Part shown: piece by piece, positions 1 through 7,837 of the stretch
Layout of the letters: each line of letters opens with the position of its first letter
How positions within the stretch are numbered: the stretch's first letter is position 1
Translations under genes and position numbers: made by a program
Notes under the pieces: model-generated
Seen by the model: the letters and a program-made list of their open reading frames with translations, nothing else
Database searches by the model: none
What the model was told of the DNA's origin: nothing
Assembly: GCA_002482775.1 (NCBI GenBank)
Contig: DLGQ01000098.1
Coordinates: 1-12,141, forward strand
Direction of reading: 5' to 3'
DNA length: 12,141 nt
Source of the DNA: Flavobacteriales bacterium UBA7690
GTDB lineage: Bacteria; Bacteroidota; Bacteroidia; Flavobacteriales_F; PHOS-HE28

Positions 1-1263
1 GCTGGCCAACGCGCGGTTCTCCCGCAAGCGCCTGTGTACGTTCTCCACGTCCACGATCGCATCGTCCACCAGTTCGCCGATGGCGATGGCGAGGCCACCC
101 AGCGTGAGGGTGTTGATGCTGATGCCGAAGTATTTGAAGACGATGGCGGTGATGACCAGCGAGAGCGGAATGGCGGTGAGCGTGATCAGCGTGGTGCGCA
201 CGTTCAGCAGGAAGAGGAAGAGGATGATGACCACGAGGATGCCACCATCGCGCAGGGCCTCCTCCACGTTGGTGAGCGAGTTGACGATGAAGTTCTTCTG
301 TTGGAAAACGAAGGGGTTGAGCTTCACATCCGCCGGGAGCGAGGTCTGCAGCTCGGCCAGCGCTTTCTCCACTTCATCCGTGAGATCGATAGTGCTGGCG
401 CCGGGCTGCTTCTCCACGGTGAGGATCACCGAAGGTTTGCCGTTGATGCTCGCATCGCCGCGCTTCACCGCACCGGCCTCGATCACTTGGGCCACCTGGT
501 CCAATAGCACTGGCCGCCCGTTCCGGTTGGCCACCACTGTGTTGGCGATGGCATCGCGATCGCGTGCGCGGCCCACCACGCGGATCAGCACTTCGCTGCC
601 GTAGCGGTCGAAGAAGCCGCCCGTGCTGTTCTGCTCGCTCTGTTCCAACGCGACCAGCAGATCGTCGATCGTGAGGCCGAACTGTTTCAGTTGCGCGCTG
701 CGCACCAGCACCTGGAATTGCTTGCGCTCACCACCGATGGGGATCACCTGGCTCACGCCCTTGATGCTCATCAAGCGGCGCCGCACGGCGAAATCGCCAA
801 GCGTGCGCAGGTCCATGGCGCTCGTGCTGTCAGCGGAAATACCGATCAGCATGATCTGGCCCATCACCGAGCTGATCGGCCCCATGACCGGGGTGATGCC
901 TTTGGGCAGGCTGATGGTCTGCAAGCGTTCAGCAACCTGTTGCCGCGCGCGATAGATCTCCGTGTTCCAATCGAACTCCACGAAGACCATCCCGATGCCG
1001 ATGCTGCTGCTGCTGCGCACCGACTCCACACCGGGCGCGCCGTTCAACGCGGTCTCCACGGGCAGCACGATCTGGTTCTCAATCTCCTCCGGGGCCATGC
1101 CGTTGGCCTCCAGGAAAATGGTGACGCGCGGCCGGTTGAGGTCCGGCAACACGTCCACCGGCAAACTGGTAACGGTGACGATGCCATAGATCAACAACAG
1201 GATGGCGGCCGCCACCACGAACAGCCGGTTCTCCAGCGAAAAGCGGATCAGCCGGTTCAGCAT
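1..1263 (-). CDS. CusA/CzcA-family heavy-metal efflux RND pump, N-terminal 421 residues (partial)
   Basis: Inner-membrane proton-driven pump of a tripartite metal exporter. The frame is open from ATG at 1263 to the left edge, so the C-terminus (about 600 or more residues, judged from family length) lies outside. It starts MLNRLIRFSLENRLFVV, the usual first transmembrane helix, followed by the porter region with LPVDVLPDLNRPRV (about residues 31-45) and GMAPEEIENQI. Near residues 392-412 is the TM4 motif GELVDDAIVDVENVHRRL; its acidic residues D400, D401 and D405 match the proton-relay aspartates of heavy-metal RND pumps. It lies downstream of adaptor and TolC genes on the same strand, 101 bases after a two-HMBD lipoprotein. 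The metal-coordinating methionines that would separate Cu/Ag from Zn/Co/Cd pumps are outside the window; copper/silver is inferred from neighbours only. Confidence 0.95.
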   Translation of the reverse strand, partial: MLNRLIRFSLENRLFVVAAAILLLIYGIVTVTSLPVDVLPDLNRPRVTIFLEANGMAPEEIENQIVLPVETALNGAPGVESVRSSSSIGIGMVFVEFDWNTEIYRARQQVAERLQTISLPKGITPVMGPISSVMGQIMLIGISADSTSAMDLRTLGDFAVRRRLMSIKGVSQVIPIGGERKQFQVLVRSAQLKQFGLTIDDLLVALEQSEQNSTGGFFDRYGSEVLIRVVGRARDRDAIANTVVANRNGRPVLLDQVAQVIEAGAVKRGDASINGKPSVILTVEKQPGASTIDLTDEVEKALAELQTSLPADVKLNPFVFQQKNFIVNSLTNVEEALRDGGILVVIILFLFLLNVRTTLITLTAIPLSLVITAIVFKYFGISINTLTLGGLAIAIGELVDDAIVDVENVHRRLRENRALAS

Positions 1264-1364
1264 TGTTCAGGTGCTGGTACCGATCCGCCCACGTCCACCA
1301 AAGAGTTCGTGGAGCGCATAGCCGTTGTGGTGACTTCCGTCGTCATTGCGTGTTCCGCTATTGG

Positions 1365-2459
1365 TCAGTGCGCGTGCTCGCCTTTCTCCTCCTTCTCCGC
1401 ACCGTGGTCGTGGTCGGTGTGGCCTTCGCCCACTTCGCCCTGCTTCACGTCCAGAATGAATTCGGCCGTGTGCACCTTGCCCTCGGTCTGGAATTGGAAC
1501 CAACCCTTGTAGAAGCCGGGCGTGGCGAAGCTGGCGTGCAGGTCATACGCACCGTCTTCCACTTCCGGATGCACATGCAAGTAGTCCTTGTTCTGCACGC
1601 CGATCACCACCACATGCGCTTTGGCACCGAGGTAGTTCTCCACAGCATTCGCATCAACGGCCTTGCCGGCCTTGGTAACGCGCGCGGTGAAGTGTTGCAA
1701 ACTGCCCGTGGAGAACGTGGCCTTTGGATCTATCGTCACCTCGTAGCCGTCCACTTTGCCGATGCGCTGTTCGGCGGTGATCATCTTCACGGGAAGCGAA
1801 ACGCCATCCACCTTCACCGGGATCTTCTCCACTTCGTGCCCTCCGCCTGTTGGCTTGTAGTCCGCATAGAGCAGGAAGTCGCCGCCTGAGGGGAAGGTGT
1901 GGGAGAGGGTGTAGCTGCCATCGGCTTGGTATTCTGGGTGCTGATGATCGAATTGGCTCAGGTCGCTGGACACCATGATCAGGTGGAGCTTCTTCTCATG
2001 CACAGCATCCAACGCCACAGGTTGGCTGGGGCTTGCCACCAGTTGCGGCGTGAACTTCAACAAGGTGGCTTTGCCCATTTCAGGCTTCGCCGGATCGGCG
2101 GCAAAGGCCATCTTGTACATGCCGCCCATGGCATCGTGGTCCATGTTCATGGCGTTGTCGTTATGCTCCAGCGCCATTCCGCATTTGGAGCACTTGTCGC
2201 CCTCCTTGCCCGTTACCTCCGGGTGCATGGGGCAGGCATAGGTGTGCGCGTGAGCATCGGCTTTCACGGCTTCCAGCGGCATGCCGCACTTGGAGCAATT
2301 GTCGCCCGCTTTGCCCGTGACTTCCGGATGCATGGGACAGGCGTAGGTGGCTTCGTCCGTTGTGTTCTGTTCGGCGGGCGCATCGCCGCCGCAGCTGATG
2401 AGCAGCGCGGTGCCGCAAAGCGCGAGCGCCAGGGTGCAGGAAGTAAGGAAGGTTCTCAT
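1365..2459 (-). CDS. Lipoprotein with two heavy-metal-binding domains (HMBD) and YtkA/FixH-like repeats
   Basis: Predicted 364-residue periplasm-facing lipoprotein that probably binds metal for the adjacent exporter. I start at 2459, not at the upstream in-frame ATG (2555), because MRTFLTSCTLALALCG begins a good signal peptide ending in lipobox LISC-G with acylated Cys23; the ATG follows an A-rich leader. Two tandem HMBDs occupy residues 38-62 and 73-97, each YACPMHPEVTGK then CSKCGM, providing two cysteine pairs plus Met and His. A Met/His/Asp-rich linker follows (NAMNMDHDAMGGM). Then come two beta-rich segments resembling YtkA/FixH-like domains, each with an HPE motif (FDHQHPE and YLHVHPE). 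The C-terminus is His/Glu-rich (DHDHGAEKEEKGEHAH). The gene sits between adaptor and pump genes. The HMBD assignment is firm; the YtkA/FixH resemblance is by eye. Confidence 0.9.
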   Translation of the reverse strand: MRTFLTSCTLALALCGTALLISCGGDAPAEQNTTDEATYACPMHPEVTGKAGDNCSKCGMPLEAVKADAHAHTYACPMHPEVTGKEGDKCSKCGMALEHNDNAMNMDHDAMGGMYKMAFAADPAKPEMGKATLLKFTPQLVASPSQPVALDAVHEKKLHLIMVSSDLSQFDHQHPEYQADGSYTLSHTFPSGGDFLLYADYKPTGGGHEVEKIPVKVDGVSLPVKMITAEQRIGKVDGYEVTIDPKATFSTGSLQHFTARVTKAGKAVDANAVENYLGAKAHVVVIGVQNKDYLHVHPEVEDGAYDLHASFATPGFYKGWFQFQTEGKVHTAEFILDVKQGEVGEGHTDHDHGAEKEEKGEHAH

Positions 2460-2482
2460 CTGTTTTTTGGGTTGTTTGCTTT

Positions 2483-2512
2483 GCCCGCCGAAGCGACTTC
2501 GCGCAGGCGGGT
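2483..2512. repeat. REP-like GC-rich palindrome in the adaptor-lipoprotein gap
   Basis: Outer arms CCCGCC (2484-2489) and GGCGGG (2506-2511) enclose a perfect inner hairpin CGAAG-CGA-CTTCG (2489-2501), with CGCA (2502-2505) as a one-sided bulge. It lies 24 bases upstream of the lipoprotein ATG at 2459, inside the minus-strand operon. On the plus strand it is followed by GTTGGTTTTG, but on the transcribed minus strand by an A-rich stretch, so it is not a classical terminator for this operon. It may be an interspersed extragenic palindrome or an RNA stem that affects stability or relative expression. Only one copy is visible in the window. Confidence 0.55.
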
Positions 2513-2568
2513 TGGTTTTGGAGTTCAATGTCGACCCAATGGGTCGTCGGTACATCGTTCGCGGGCGC

Positions 2569-4233
2569 TCACTGGTTGAGGTACATCATTTTCAATTCGT
2601 AGGCGGCATTCACCACCACGCGTTCGCCATCCTCCACGCCGAGCAGGATCGGCACGTTGCGCGCGCCCTCCATGCCCACTTTCACGTAGCTGATGCTGTA
2701 CTGTTCGGCGGCGTCCTTGATGAAGACCACGGGCCTGCCTTCGAGTTCCACGATGGCGCTGGCCGGCACAGCGAGGCCGCGTTCCTCCGATGGCGTATTG
2801 GCCACCACCGTAACGAACTCGCCGATCTTGAAACCGTTGTCGGGATCCTGCAACTCGAACAACACGCGCTGGCTCTGGTTGGTGGGATCGATCTCCTGCG
2901 CCAATGACAAGAGACGCACGTTGCCGCAGCGGTGCTCATCCGTGGTGCATTCCACGCTGTAGCTGCCGTCGGCCGTCACGAAGTCCGCATCGCGATCGAA
3001 GACCTGTGCTTCCACATACACGGTGCGCAGATCGGTGATGGTGAAGAGCGGCGTATCGGCTTGCACCATGCTGCCCACGCTCAGGGTAAAGGCACCCAAT
3101 ACGCCTTCGATCGGGCTGATCAGCGGGAACGAAGTTCCACCGCCTGCGAAGAGTTGCTTGTTCTTTTCCGCTGTACGCAGTCGCGCCTCGGCCTCGGTCA
3201 GGTCCTTCTTCGCGGCGATATCGCTGATGGACTTCAGGCGATCGTAGTCCGCTTTGGCCGCAGCGTATTCCGCCTCCACTGCGTTGCGCTGTGCTTGCAG
3301 ATCGAGCGTGTTCCCCGCATCGGTGGAAGGATCGATGCTGGCGAGCACCTGTCCTTTGCGCACGAGGTCGCCCACATGCACACCAAGCGATGCGATGCGG
3401 CCCGGCTGCGAGGCGCGCACTTCCGCGCGGCCGCTGCTGCTGGGGATCACGGTGCCGAACATGCGCAAGCCATGCTCCATGGGTCCGACGTGTACCGTGC
3501 GCGTTTCCACGCCGAAGAGGAACTGCGTTTCCTTGAGCACCGTGAGCTGGGTGGACGCCGGCGCGGAACCCTTCTTCTTCACCTGGTCATGTCCTTCATG
3601 GGCGAAGGCGATGCGCATGGGGATCAACAGGCCGACAAACAACAACATGGTGGCACGCGCAGTGGTCTTGCGCATACCGCGCCGTGCGATCAATAGCATC
3701 AGCAACGCACCACCAAGCACACCGATGGCGATGGCCCACGGCGTGGAAAGTCCGGTGCTCCCGGAGGCCTCTTCTGCATGGGCATGCGGCAGTTCCTTGC
3801 CCACTTGCACGCTTTGCAGCAGCACCAGGTCGGGTCCGGCTTTGGCATCTATGGCGATGGTCAATCCATAGTCGCCATCCTTGGGAAAGGTGCCGGCCAC
3901 TTCGTATTCCCCTGCGCCGCGTTGGTGAACGGAGAAGGTCATGGCCGCCGCATCCGGGGAAGTGATCGTGAGGGTGGCGCTGTCAACCGGCAGATTCGTT
4001 TCCGCATCGGACAGGAAGAGGATGAAGGATGCTTCAACACCGCTCTTCAACTCACCGTGCTTCACCAGCACTTCGTATTTGTCGCTGCGCGTTTCCGCGC
4101 TGAAGTAGGCCGTAGGCGTTGAGGCCGTTGGTTTCTTCGCATCGTTGTGACCCTCGTGCGCGATGAGGTGCAAGGGCAAGAGCAGCAGCAGCGTTGTCAC
4201 TGCGATCAACGTCGAGGTGAAGAGCCATCTCAT
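2569..4233 (-). CDS. CusB/CzcB-type RND periplasmic adaptor with an extra N-terminal membrane-anchored domain
   Basis: 554-residue membrane fusion protein linking inner-membrane pump and outer-membrane channel. Residues 1-25 are a signal peptide ending just before HEGHND. Residues 40-145 are a small beta-rich domain (YtkA/FixH-like by eye). Residues 166-183 and 196-211 are two hydrophobic helices flanking a basic loop (RRGMRKTTAR), followed by a second HEGH at 212-215. From about 218 onward it is a standard adaptor: beta-barrel/lipoyl half-motifs (RASQPGRIASLGVHVGDLV, about 270-290), an Ala/Lys/Glu-rich coiled-coil hairpin (about 310-365), the second lipoyl half (SPIEGVLGAFTLSVG), and membrane-proximal strands ending YELKMMYLNQ. 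Typical adaptors lack the first 190 residues. Its ATG overlaps the TolC gene stop by four bases (ATGA), implying translational coupling. An internal ATG at 3675 would give its own signal-like sequence. Confidence 0.92.
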   Translation of the reverse strand: MRWLFTSTLIAVTTLLLLLPLHLIAHEGHNDAKKPTASTPTAYFSAETRSDKYEVLVKHGELKSGVEASFILFLSDAETNLPVDSATLTITSPDAAAMTFSVHQRGAGEYEVAGTFPKDGDYGLTIAIDAKAGPDLVLLQSVQVGKELPHAHAEEASGSTGLSTPWAIAIGVLGGALLMLLIARRGMRKTTARATMLLFVGLLIPMRIAFAHEGHDQVKKKGSAPASTQLTVLKETQFLFGVETRTVHVGPMEHGLRMFGTVIPSSSGRAEVRASQPGRIASLGVHVGDLVRKGQVLASIDPSTDAGNTLDLQAQRNAVEAEYAAAKADYDRLKSISDIAAKKDLTEAEARLRTAEKNKQLFAGGGTSFPLISPIEGVLGAFTLSVGSMVQADTPLFTITDLRTVYVEAQVFDRDADFVTADGSYSVECTTDEHRCGNVRLLSLAQEIDPTNQSQRVLFELQDPDNGFKIGEFVTVVANTPSEERGLAVPASAIVELEGRPVVFIKDAAEQYSISYVKVGMEGARNVPILLGVEDGERVVVNAAYELKMMYLNQ

Positions 4234-5426
4234 AGCGTTCCGTTCAGGTAATTGAGTTCGATCACGGCCTCATCGTAGCGGCGCAAGGCGTCGAGGTGGT
4301 CGAGGCGCAGTTGGTAGGCATCGTTCAGTGTGCGCAGGTAGTTCACGTAGTCCGTGCGGCCCTGCTCGAAGAAGCGGCGCGCGGCATCGGCGAGCGCATC
4401 GGCATCAGCAAGGCCGCGCGTGTTGAAATAGTCCACCGTACTCCACGCGGCATCCACTTCCGCCTGCGCCGCAAGACCCTCACGTTGCACCTGCAAGGTC
4501 ACAGAAAGGGCATCCTGCTCAGCGCGTTCCATGCCGGTGCGCGCGCTCTTGATGCGGGCATTGTATTGCCAGAACCAGATGGGCAGGGTGATGCCTGCTT
4601 GGAAGCGCGAGTTCACGGGATAATCGGCGGGACCTTGATTGATGTAACCCACCGTGAAGCCGGGCCAGGCACGGTTGCGTTCCAAGCGCCATTGGGCTTC
4701 GCCGAGGTCGCGCGCGGCAAGGGCGGGTGCGATGAGGGCCGCACCATTGGGCGATACTTTCATGGCCGGTGGCGCACCACGCCGGGTGTCCAGCGTTCCC
4801 ACCTTCACGCCTTGCCGAAGCCCGGTGAGCAGCAACAACTGTTGGAGCGCCGATCCGGTCTCGGCCACGGCACGCAGGTAGCGCGCATGCACCTGTCCGT
4901 ATTGCGTGTTGGCGAAGAGCTGCTGCACCTTGTCGATCTGGCCAGCCTCGAACTGGCGATCGGCGGCTTCGCTGATCCTGCGCAACACCGAATCCTGCAC
5001 CACCAACACCGATACTTCCGCTTGCCGCACCTGGGCATCGTTGTACAGTCGGTGTACTTCACGTTTCAGTTCCAGACCGGTCACGACTAGATCGGCCTGC
5101 GCCAGCGCCGTGGCCGCCTTCGCTTGCTTGCCTTGCCGCACGTACACGCCGGGGAAGTCGATCGGCTGGGTGACACCGATGGTGTAGAAGCCATTGCCTG
5201 GGTTCTCCGTGTAGAGTTGAGGGTTCGGCAGTGAGAACGACGCGCCCTCGGCTTGCTCGCTACTGCGCACGCCAAGCGCTGCGGCCTTGATGCGCGGGTT
5301 GTTCTTCAAGGCTGAATCCACCGCTTGTTGAAGGGTGAGGGGGGATTGTGCCGATGCACAGTTCACCGCAACAAGGAGTGCCACGAGCCATGACCATCGC
5401 AAGACCGTATGGAGGGTCCTGCCCAT
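4230..5426 (-). CDS. TolC/CusC-family outer-membrane efflux channel
   Basis: 398-residue outer-membrane factor of the tripartite metal exporter. Residues 1-26 form a signal peptide (LVALLVAVNCASAQ). The mature part opens with PLTLQQAVDSALKNNPRIKAA, the conserved start of the first TolC repeat, and continues as long Ala/Gln/Glu-rich coiled-coil helices with short strands (NPQLYTENPGNGFYTIGVTQ; FQAGITLPIWFW). The second repeat ends RRYDEAVIELNYLNGTL, typical of the family. The length is slightly short for the family (about 400-480) but the protein looks complete. The start at 5426 is supported by the signal peptide and by overlap with the upstream protease stop (TGATG, 5424-5428); its own stop overlaps the adaptor ATG. 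The metal-efflux role is inferred from the adjacent adaptor and pump. Confidence 0.93.
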   Translation of the reverse strand: MGRTLHTVLRWSWLVALLVAVNCASAQSPLTLQQAVDSALKNNPRIKAAALGVRSSEQAEGASFSLPNPQLYTENPGNGFYTIGVTQPIDFPGVYVRQGKQAKAATALAQADLVVTGLELKREVHRLYNDAQVRQAEVSVLVVQDSVLRRISEAADRQFEAGQIDKVQQLFANTQYGQVHARYLRAVAETGSALQQLLLLTGLRQGVKVGTLDTRRGAPPAMKVSPNGAALIAPALAARDLGEAQWRLERNRAWPGFTVGYINQGPADYPVNSRFQAGITLPIWFWQYNARIKSARTGMERAEQDALSVTLQVQREGLAAQAEVDAAWSTVDYFNTRGLADADALADAARRFFEQGRTDYVNYLRTLNDAYQLRLDHLDALRRYDEAVIELNYLNGTL

Positions 5427-7483
5427 CAGTGCTGAACGGCGATCATGAGCGACTTCGATCCGGTGCGGCTTCGAATGGAAAGGACATAGGGTCCATCGGC
5501 CTGTGCGCCGAGATCGATGCCGTTCTTCAGCACGTTCTGCAAAGGCATGCTAAGGATCCCGCGGCCGGTTGCGTCGCGCAGATCGACGCGCGCATCGGCA
5601 GGGGCATTCGCGATCCCACGCAACCACACGATGCCATTGGCCGGGTTGGGGTACGCGGTGATCGTCTCATCACCGTTCAATGCGTCTTCAATGCCCACGA
5701 ACTGATCGCCCAAATTGATGCGGTCCACGTAGAGGTAGTTGCCGCCGTCTGTCACGTTCACCAGCTTGATGATCACGTGATCGGAGTTCGCGTAAGCCGT
5801 CAGGTTGATGTTCGCGTTCTTCCAGTTGGTGGTGCTGTCCGGTATGTAGGGTGTGGTCTGCGTGGGGCCGGTGGCCAGCGCGGCACCCGTGCGCGCCCAT
5901 ACCTGCGTGAAGTTCACGCCGCAATCGGTGGAAGCGAGCACCACGAGTTGGTCCGAATAGTTCGGGCTGCTGCGCGCGTAGGCCCAGCGGAAACGCAACC
6001 AGGGCGTCGCGCCGAAGTTCAGCAGATCGAAGGTGGGCAATCGAAGCCCATCGCTTTGGCCGTAGTTAGTATAGGTCAGGTTGTCCATGTGCGCCGATGC
6101 GATCCCTTCGGCCTGCACCGCCACGGTGTCCAACACCCAGGTGTTCTCGCCATCGGGGTTCTCCACCACGATACCGTTGGGGGGGAACAGCAACGACTCG
6201 AAGCCTTCGCTGAAGGGGGGCAGTTGCCCTGGCTCTGGATCCTGTACAGTGATCATGCCAGGGACCATCAGGCTGTCGCCACCGATGCTGTTCTGCACCA
6301 CCAGCGCCACATCGTAGGTGCCCGGCAGTGCGTAGGAGACCACTGGATCCTCGGCGGTGGAAGTCGAAGGCGTTCCACCGGGGAAGTACCACTGCCAGGC
6401 AATAGGGTCGTTGAGCGCGGTGCTCACGAACTGGACCGGGTTGCCGGTACACACCTGCTGCACGAGCGTGGCGAAGTTGGAGACCGCCGCGCACGGCACG
6501 GGCACGTATGCGGAATCGCATCCGGTGGCCAGCGTGTTGCCCGTTTGCCAGATGTCGAAGCGGAACAACTGCAGCATGTTCTGGATCCGATCGCGCTGCC
6601 CGGCGGTGAGCATGCTCTTGCACGCATCATCGGTGTAGTCCATGTAGTTGTCCACGAGGTCGTTCACATCGGGCACATCGTTGCTGCATGTGTTGGCGCT
6701 AACGGGGCAACCGTAGTGCGGATCCTCCACCGGCGGCGTGTCGCACACCAGATCGCCCGTGGTGCAGGTATCGGTGCCGCAACCGTCCTGGAAAGTGTGG
6801 TACATGCCCAGCCAATGGCCCAGTTCGTGGGAGGCCGTGCGGCCCAAGTGCTGCGGGGCCTGGGCGGTGCCCATGGTGCCGAACGCATCATGCAGCACCA
6901 CGAAACCATCCTCTTCCGGCGGACCATCAGGATATGATGAGTAACCCAGCACTCCACTGCCGTTGTCGATGTCCTGCACAACGTAGATGTTCAGGTAGCG
7001 GGTGTTGTCCCAGCCGCTGATCTGCTTGAGCATGGTGCGCTGGAAGCTCTGGTGGTCGGCCAATGGGGAGTTGATCCGCACGATGCCATTGGTGCATTCG
7101 CCATTCGGGCCGATGTGCGCCAGGCAGAACTGGACCTCGGTGTCCACGCCGTTGCCATCGCCGTTGGTGCCGGGCAACTTGCGGTAGTCTTCGTTCAGCA
7201 CCTGGATCTGGCTCTGCACCTGCGCATCGCTGATGTTCTCCGGCCCGCCCTGGTGGAAGATGTGGACCACCACAGGGATCGTCTTCACATGGCTGCTGCG
7301 CTCCGTGGCACCGGGTACCGGGAATGCCTCGTTGTAACGGGCCTCCATGCGCTCGATGGCGCGGGCGTGGCGGATCAGGTACGCATCGGTGCCACAGGGT
7401 GGAACTTGAGCGGTGGCTTCCACGGCCACGCACAAGGCGGCACACAAGAAGATGAACGGTAGTTTGACTTGCATGGTCCGCAT
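5426..7483 (-). CDS. Secreted M43 (pappalysin-type) zinc metalloprotease with PKD-like domain and T9SS sorting domain
   Basis: 685 residues if started at 7483 (MRTMQVKLPFIFL); 7474 is an equal alternative, and the ATG at 7519 adds a hydrophilic tail that would spoil the signal peptide, which ends near ATAQ. The peptidase has the zinc motif HELGHWLGMYH (about 219-229), then Cys-containing DGCGTDTCTTGDLVCDTPP and the Met-turn NYMDYTDD with Met281, all typical of M43B. A PKD-like domain follows (about 330-415: WQWYFPGG, LPGTYDVALVV). Next is a beta-sandwich of cleaved-adhesin/MAM type (about 425-600: EGFES, WLRFRWAYA, YLYVDRINLG). The C-terminus is a T9SS type A sorting domain with AYPNPANGIVWLRG, ending SLMIAVQH. 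It is exported by the Sec system and then across the outer membrane by T9SS. Its stop overlaps the TolC ATG by one base, which is odd for a secreted protease beside a metal exporter. Confidence 0.93.
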   Translation of the reverse strand: MRTMQVKLPFIFLCAALCVAVEATAQVPPCGTDAYLIRHARAIERMEARYNEAFPVPGATERSSHVKTIPVVVHIFHQGGPENISDAQVQSQIQVLNEDYRKLPGTNGDGNGVDTEVQFCLAHIGPNGECTNGIVRINSPLADHQSFQRTMLKQISGWDNTRYLNIYVVQDIDNGSGVLGYSSYPDGPPEEDGFVVLHDAFGTMGTAQAPQHLGRTASHELGHWLGMYHTFQDGCGTDTCTTGDLVCDTPPVEDPHYGCPVSANTCSNDVPDVNDLVDNYMDYTDDACKSMLTAGQRDRIQNMLQLFRFDIWQTGNTLATGCDSAYVPVPCAAVSNFATLVQQVCTGNPVQFVSTALNDPIAWQWYFPGGTPSTSTAEDPVVSYALPGTYDVALVVQNSIGGDSLMVPGMITVQDPEPGQLPPFSEGFESLLFPPNGIVVENPDGENTWVLDTVAVQAEGIASAHMDNLTYTNYGQSDGLRLPTFDLLNFGATPWLRFRWAYARSSPNYSDQLVVLASTDCGVNFTQVWARTGAALATGPTQTTPYIPDSTTNWKNANINLTAYANSDHVIIKLVNVTDGGNYLYVDRINLGDQFVGIEDALNGDETITAYPNPANGIVWLRGIANAPADARVDLRDATGRGILSMPLQNVLKNGIDLGAQADGPYVLSIRSRTGSKSLMIAVQH

Positions 7484-7506
7484 TTGTTGATCCCGTGGTT
7501 TCTTGT

Positions 7507-7743
7507 TCAGCAAAAGCAAGGCAGATCGGTAATGAATTCGGCGTGCACGCCGGCTTCGCGCAAGACCTCCACTACGGCATCGGGCCGCAGGTCTCCGCCG
7601 CTCGCCACCATAAGGCGGTGCTCGGGATCGGTAAGGTCCACGATCCAGTTGTCCTTGCCCGTGATAGCGTCAAGGTGGGGCTTGATCGCCAGCACGTGCG
7701 CCTTGCTGGCAAGGCTGGTGCGGAAGGTGAGGGAGCGGTTCAT
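7507..7743 (-). CDS. Small HMA-fold protein lacking the metal-binding CxxC
   Basis: 78-residue protein with no signal peptide, probably cytoplasmic. I start at 7743 (MNRSLTFRTSLASKAHVLAI); an in-frame ATG at 7803 adds a tail without family features. Its pattern matches small Bacteroidota heavy-metal-associated proteins: strand LTFRT, helix AHVLAIKPHLDAI, then NWIVDLTDPEHRLMVASGG and DAVVEVLREAGVHAEFI. Aligned by hand without gaps to a typical FKTNINCxxC start, the two cysteines become Ser13 and His16, so the canonical metal site is gone. The protein ends in CFC (Cys76, Cys78). It lies 23 bases upstream of the protease start and 94 bases after the HYC_CC_PP-like gene. It may still act as a non-canonical metal binder, a partner-recognition module or a decayed chaperone; the HMA assignment is by pattern. 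Confidence 0.75.
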   Translation of the reverse strand: MNRSLTFRTSLASKAHVLAIKPHLDAITGKDNWIVDLTDPEHRLMVASGGDLRPDAVVEVLREAGVHAEFITDLPCFC

Positions 7744-7776
7744 GCGTGTTCGAAACGGGAATTGAATGTGCTTTGG

Positions 7777-7794
7777 CGCGTTCGCGAAAACGCG
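7777..7794. repeat. Short inverted repeat upstream of the HMA-like gene
   Basis: CGCGTT (7777-7782) and AACGCG (7789-7794) flank a six-base centre, CGCGAA, and the self-complementary TTCGCGAA (7781-7788) sits in the middle. It lies 33 bases upstream of the ATG at 7743, in the 94-base gap after the HYC_CC_PP-like gene. It could be an operator half-site pair or a weak RNA stem; there is no T-tract. Short GC-rich palindromes arise easily in such DNA, so this is tentative. Confidence 0.25.
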
Positions 7795-7837
7795 TAGCCG
7801 CACACCGAGCTTGGTGCGCAGCGGGAAAGAAGCCTTT

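Noticed and set aside
34..1512. Several plus-strand frames over the pump and lipoprotein
   Set aside because: The minus strand encodes an uninterrupted RND pump start and an HMBD lipoprotein; the plus frames have no recognisable features.
2460..2555. Longer start for the two-HMBD lipoprotein at 2555
   Set aside because: The added 32 residues are encoded by the palindrome and leader, are basic and Pro-rich, and would bury the lipoprotein signal peptide.
2932..3696. Plus-strand 254-codon frame opposite the adaptor
   Set aside because: It is antisense to a well-supported adaptor and its composition is that of a mirror frame (His/Arg/Gly-rich, no motifs).
5348..6937. Long plus-strand frame (529 codons) opposite the TolC/protease genes
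   Set aside because: It is low-complexity His/Arg/Val-rich translation with no domain, and it is antisense to a clear M43 protease and TolC gene with catalytic motifs and a signal peptide. It reflects GC-rich codon bias.
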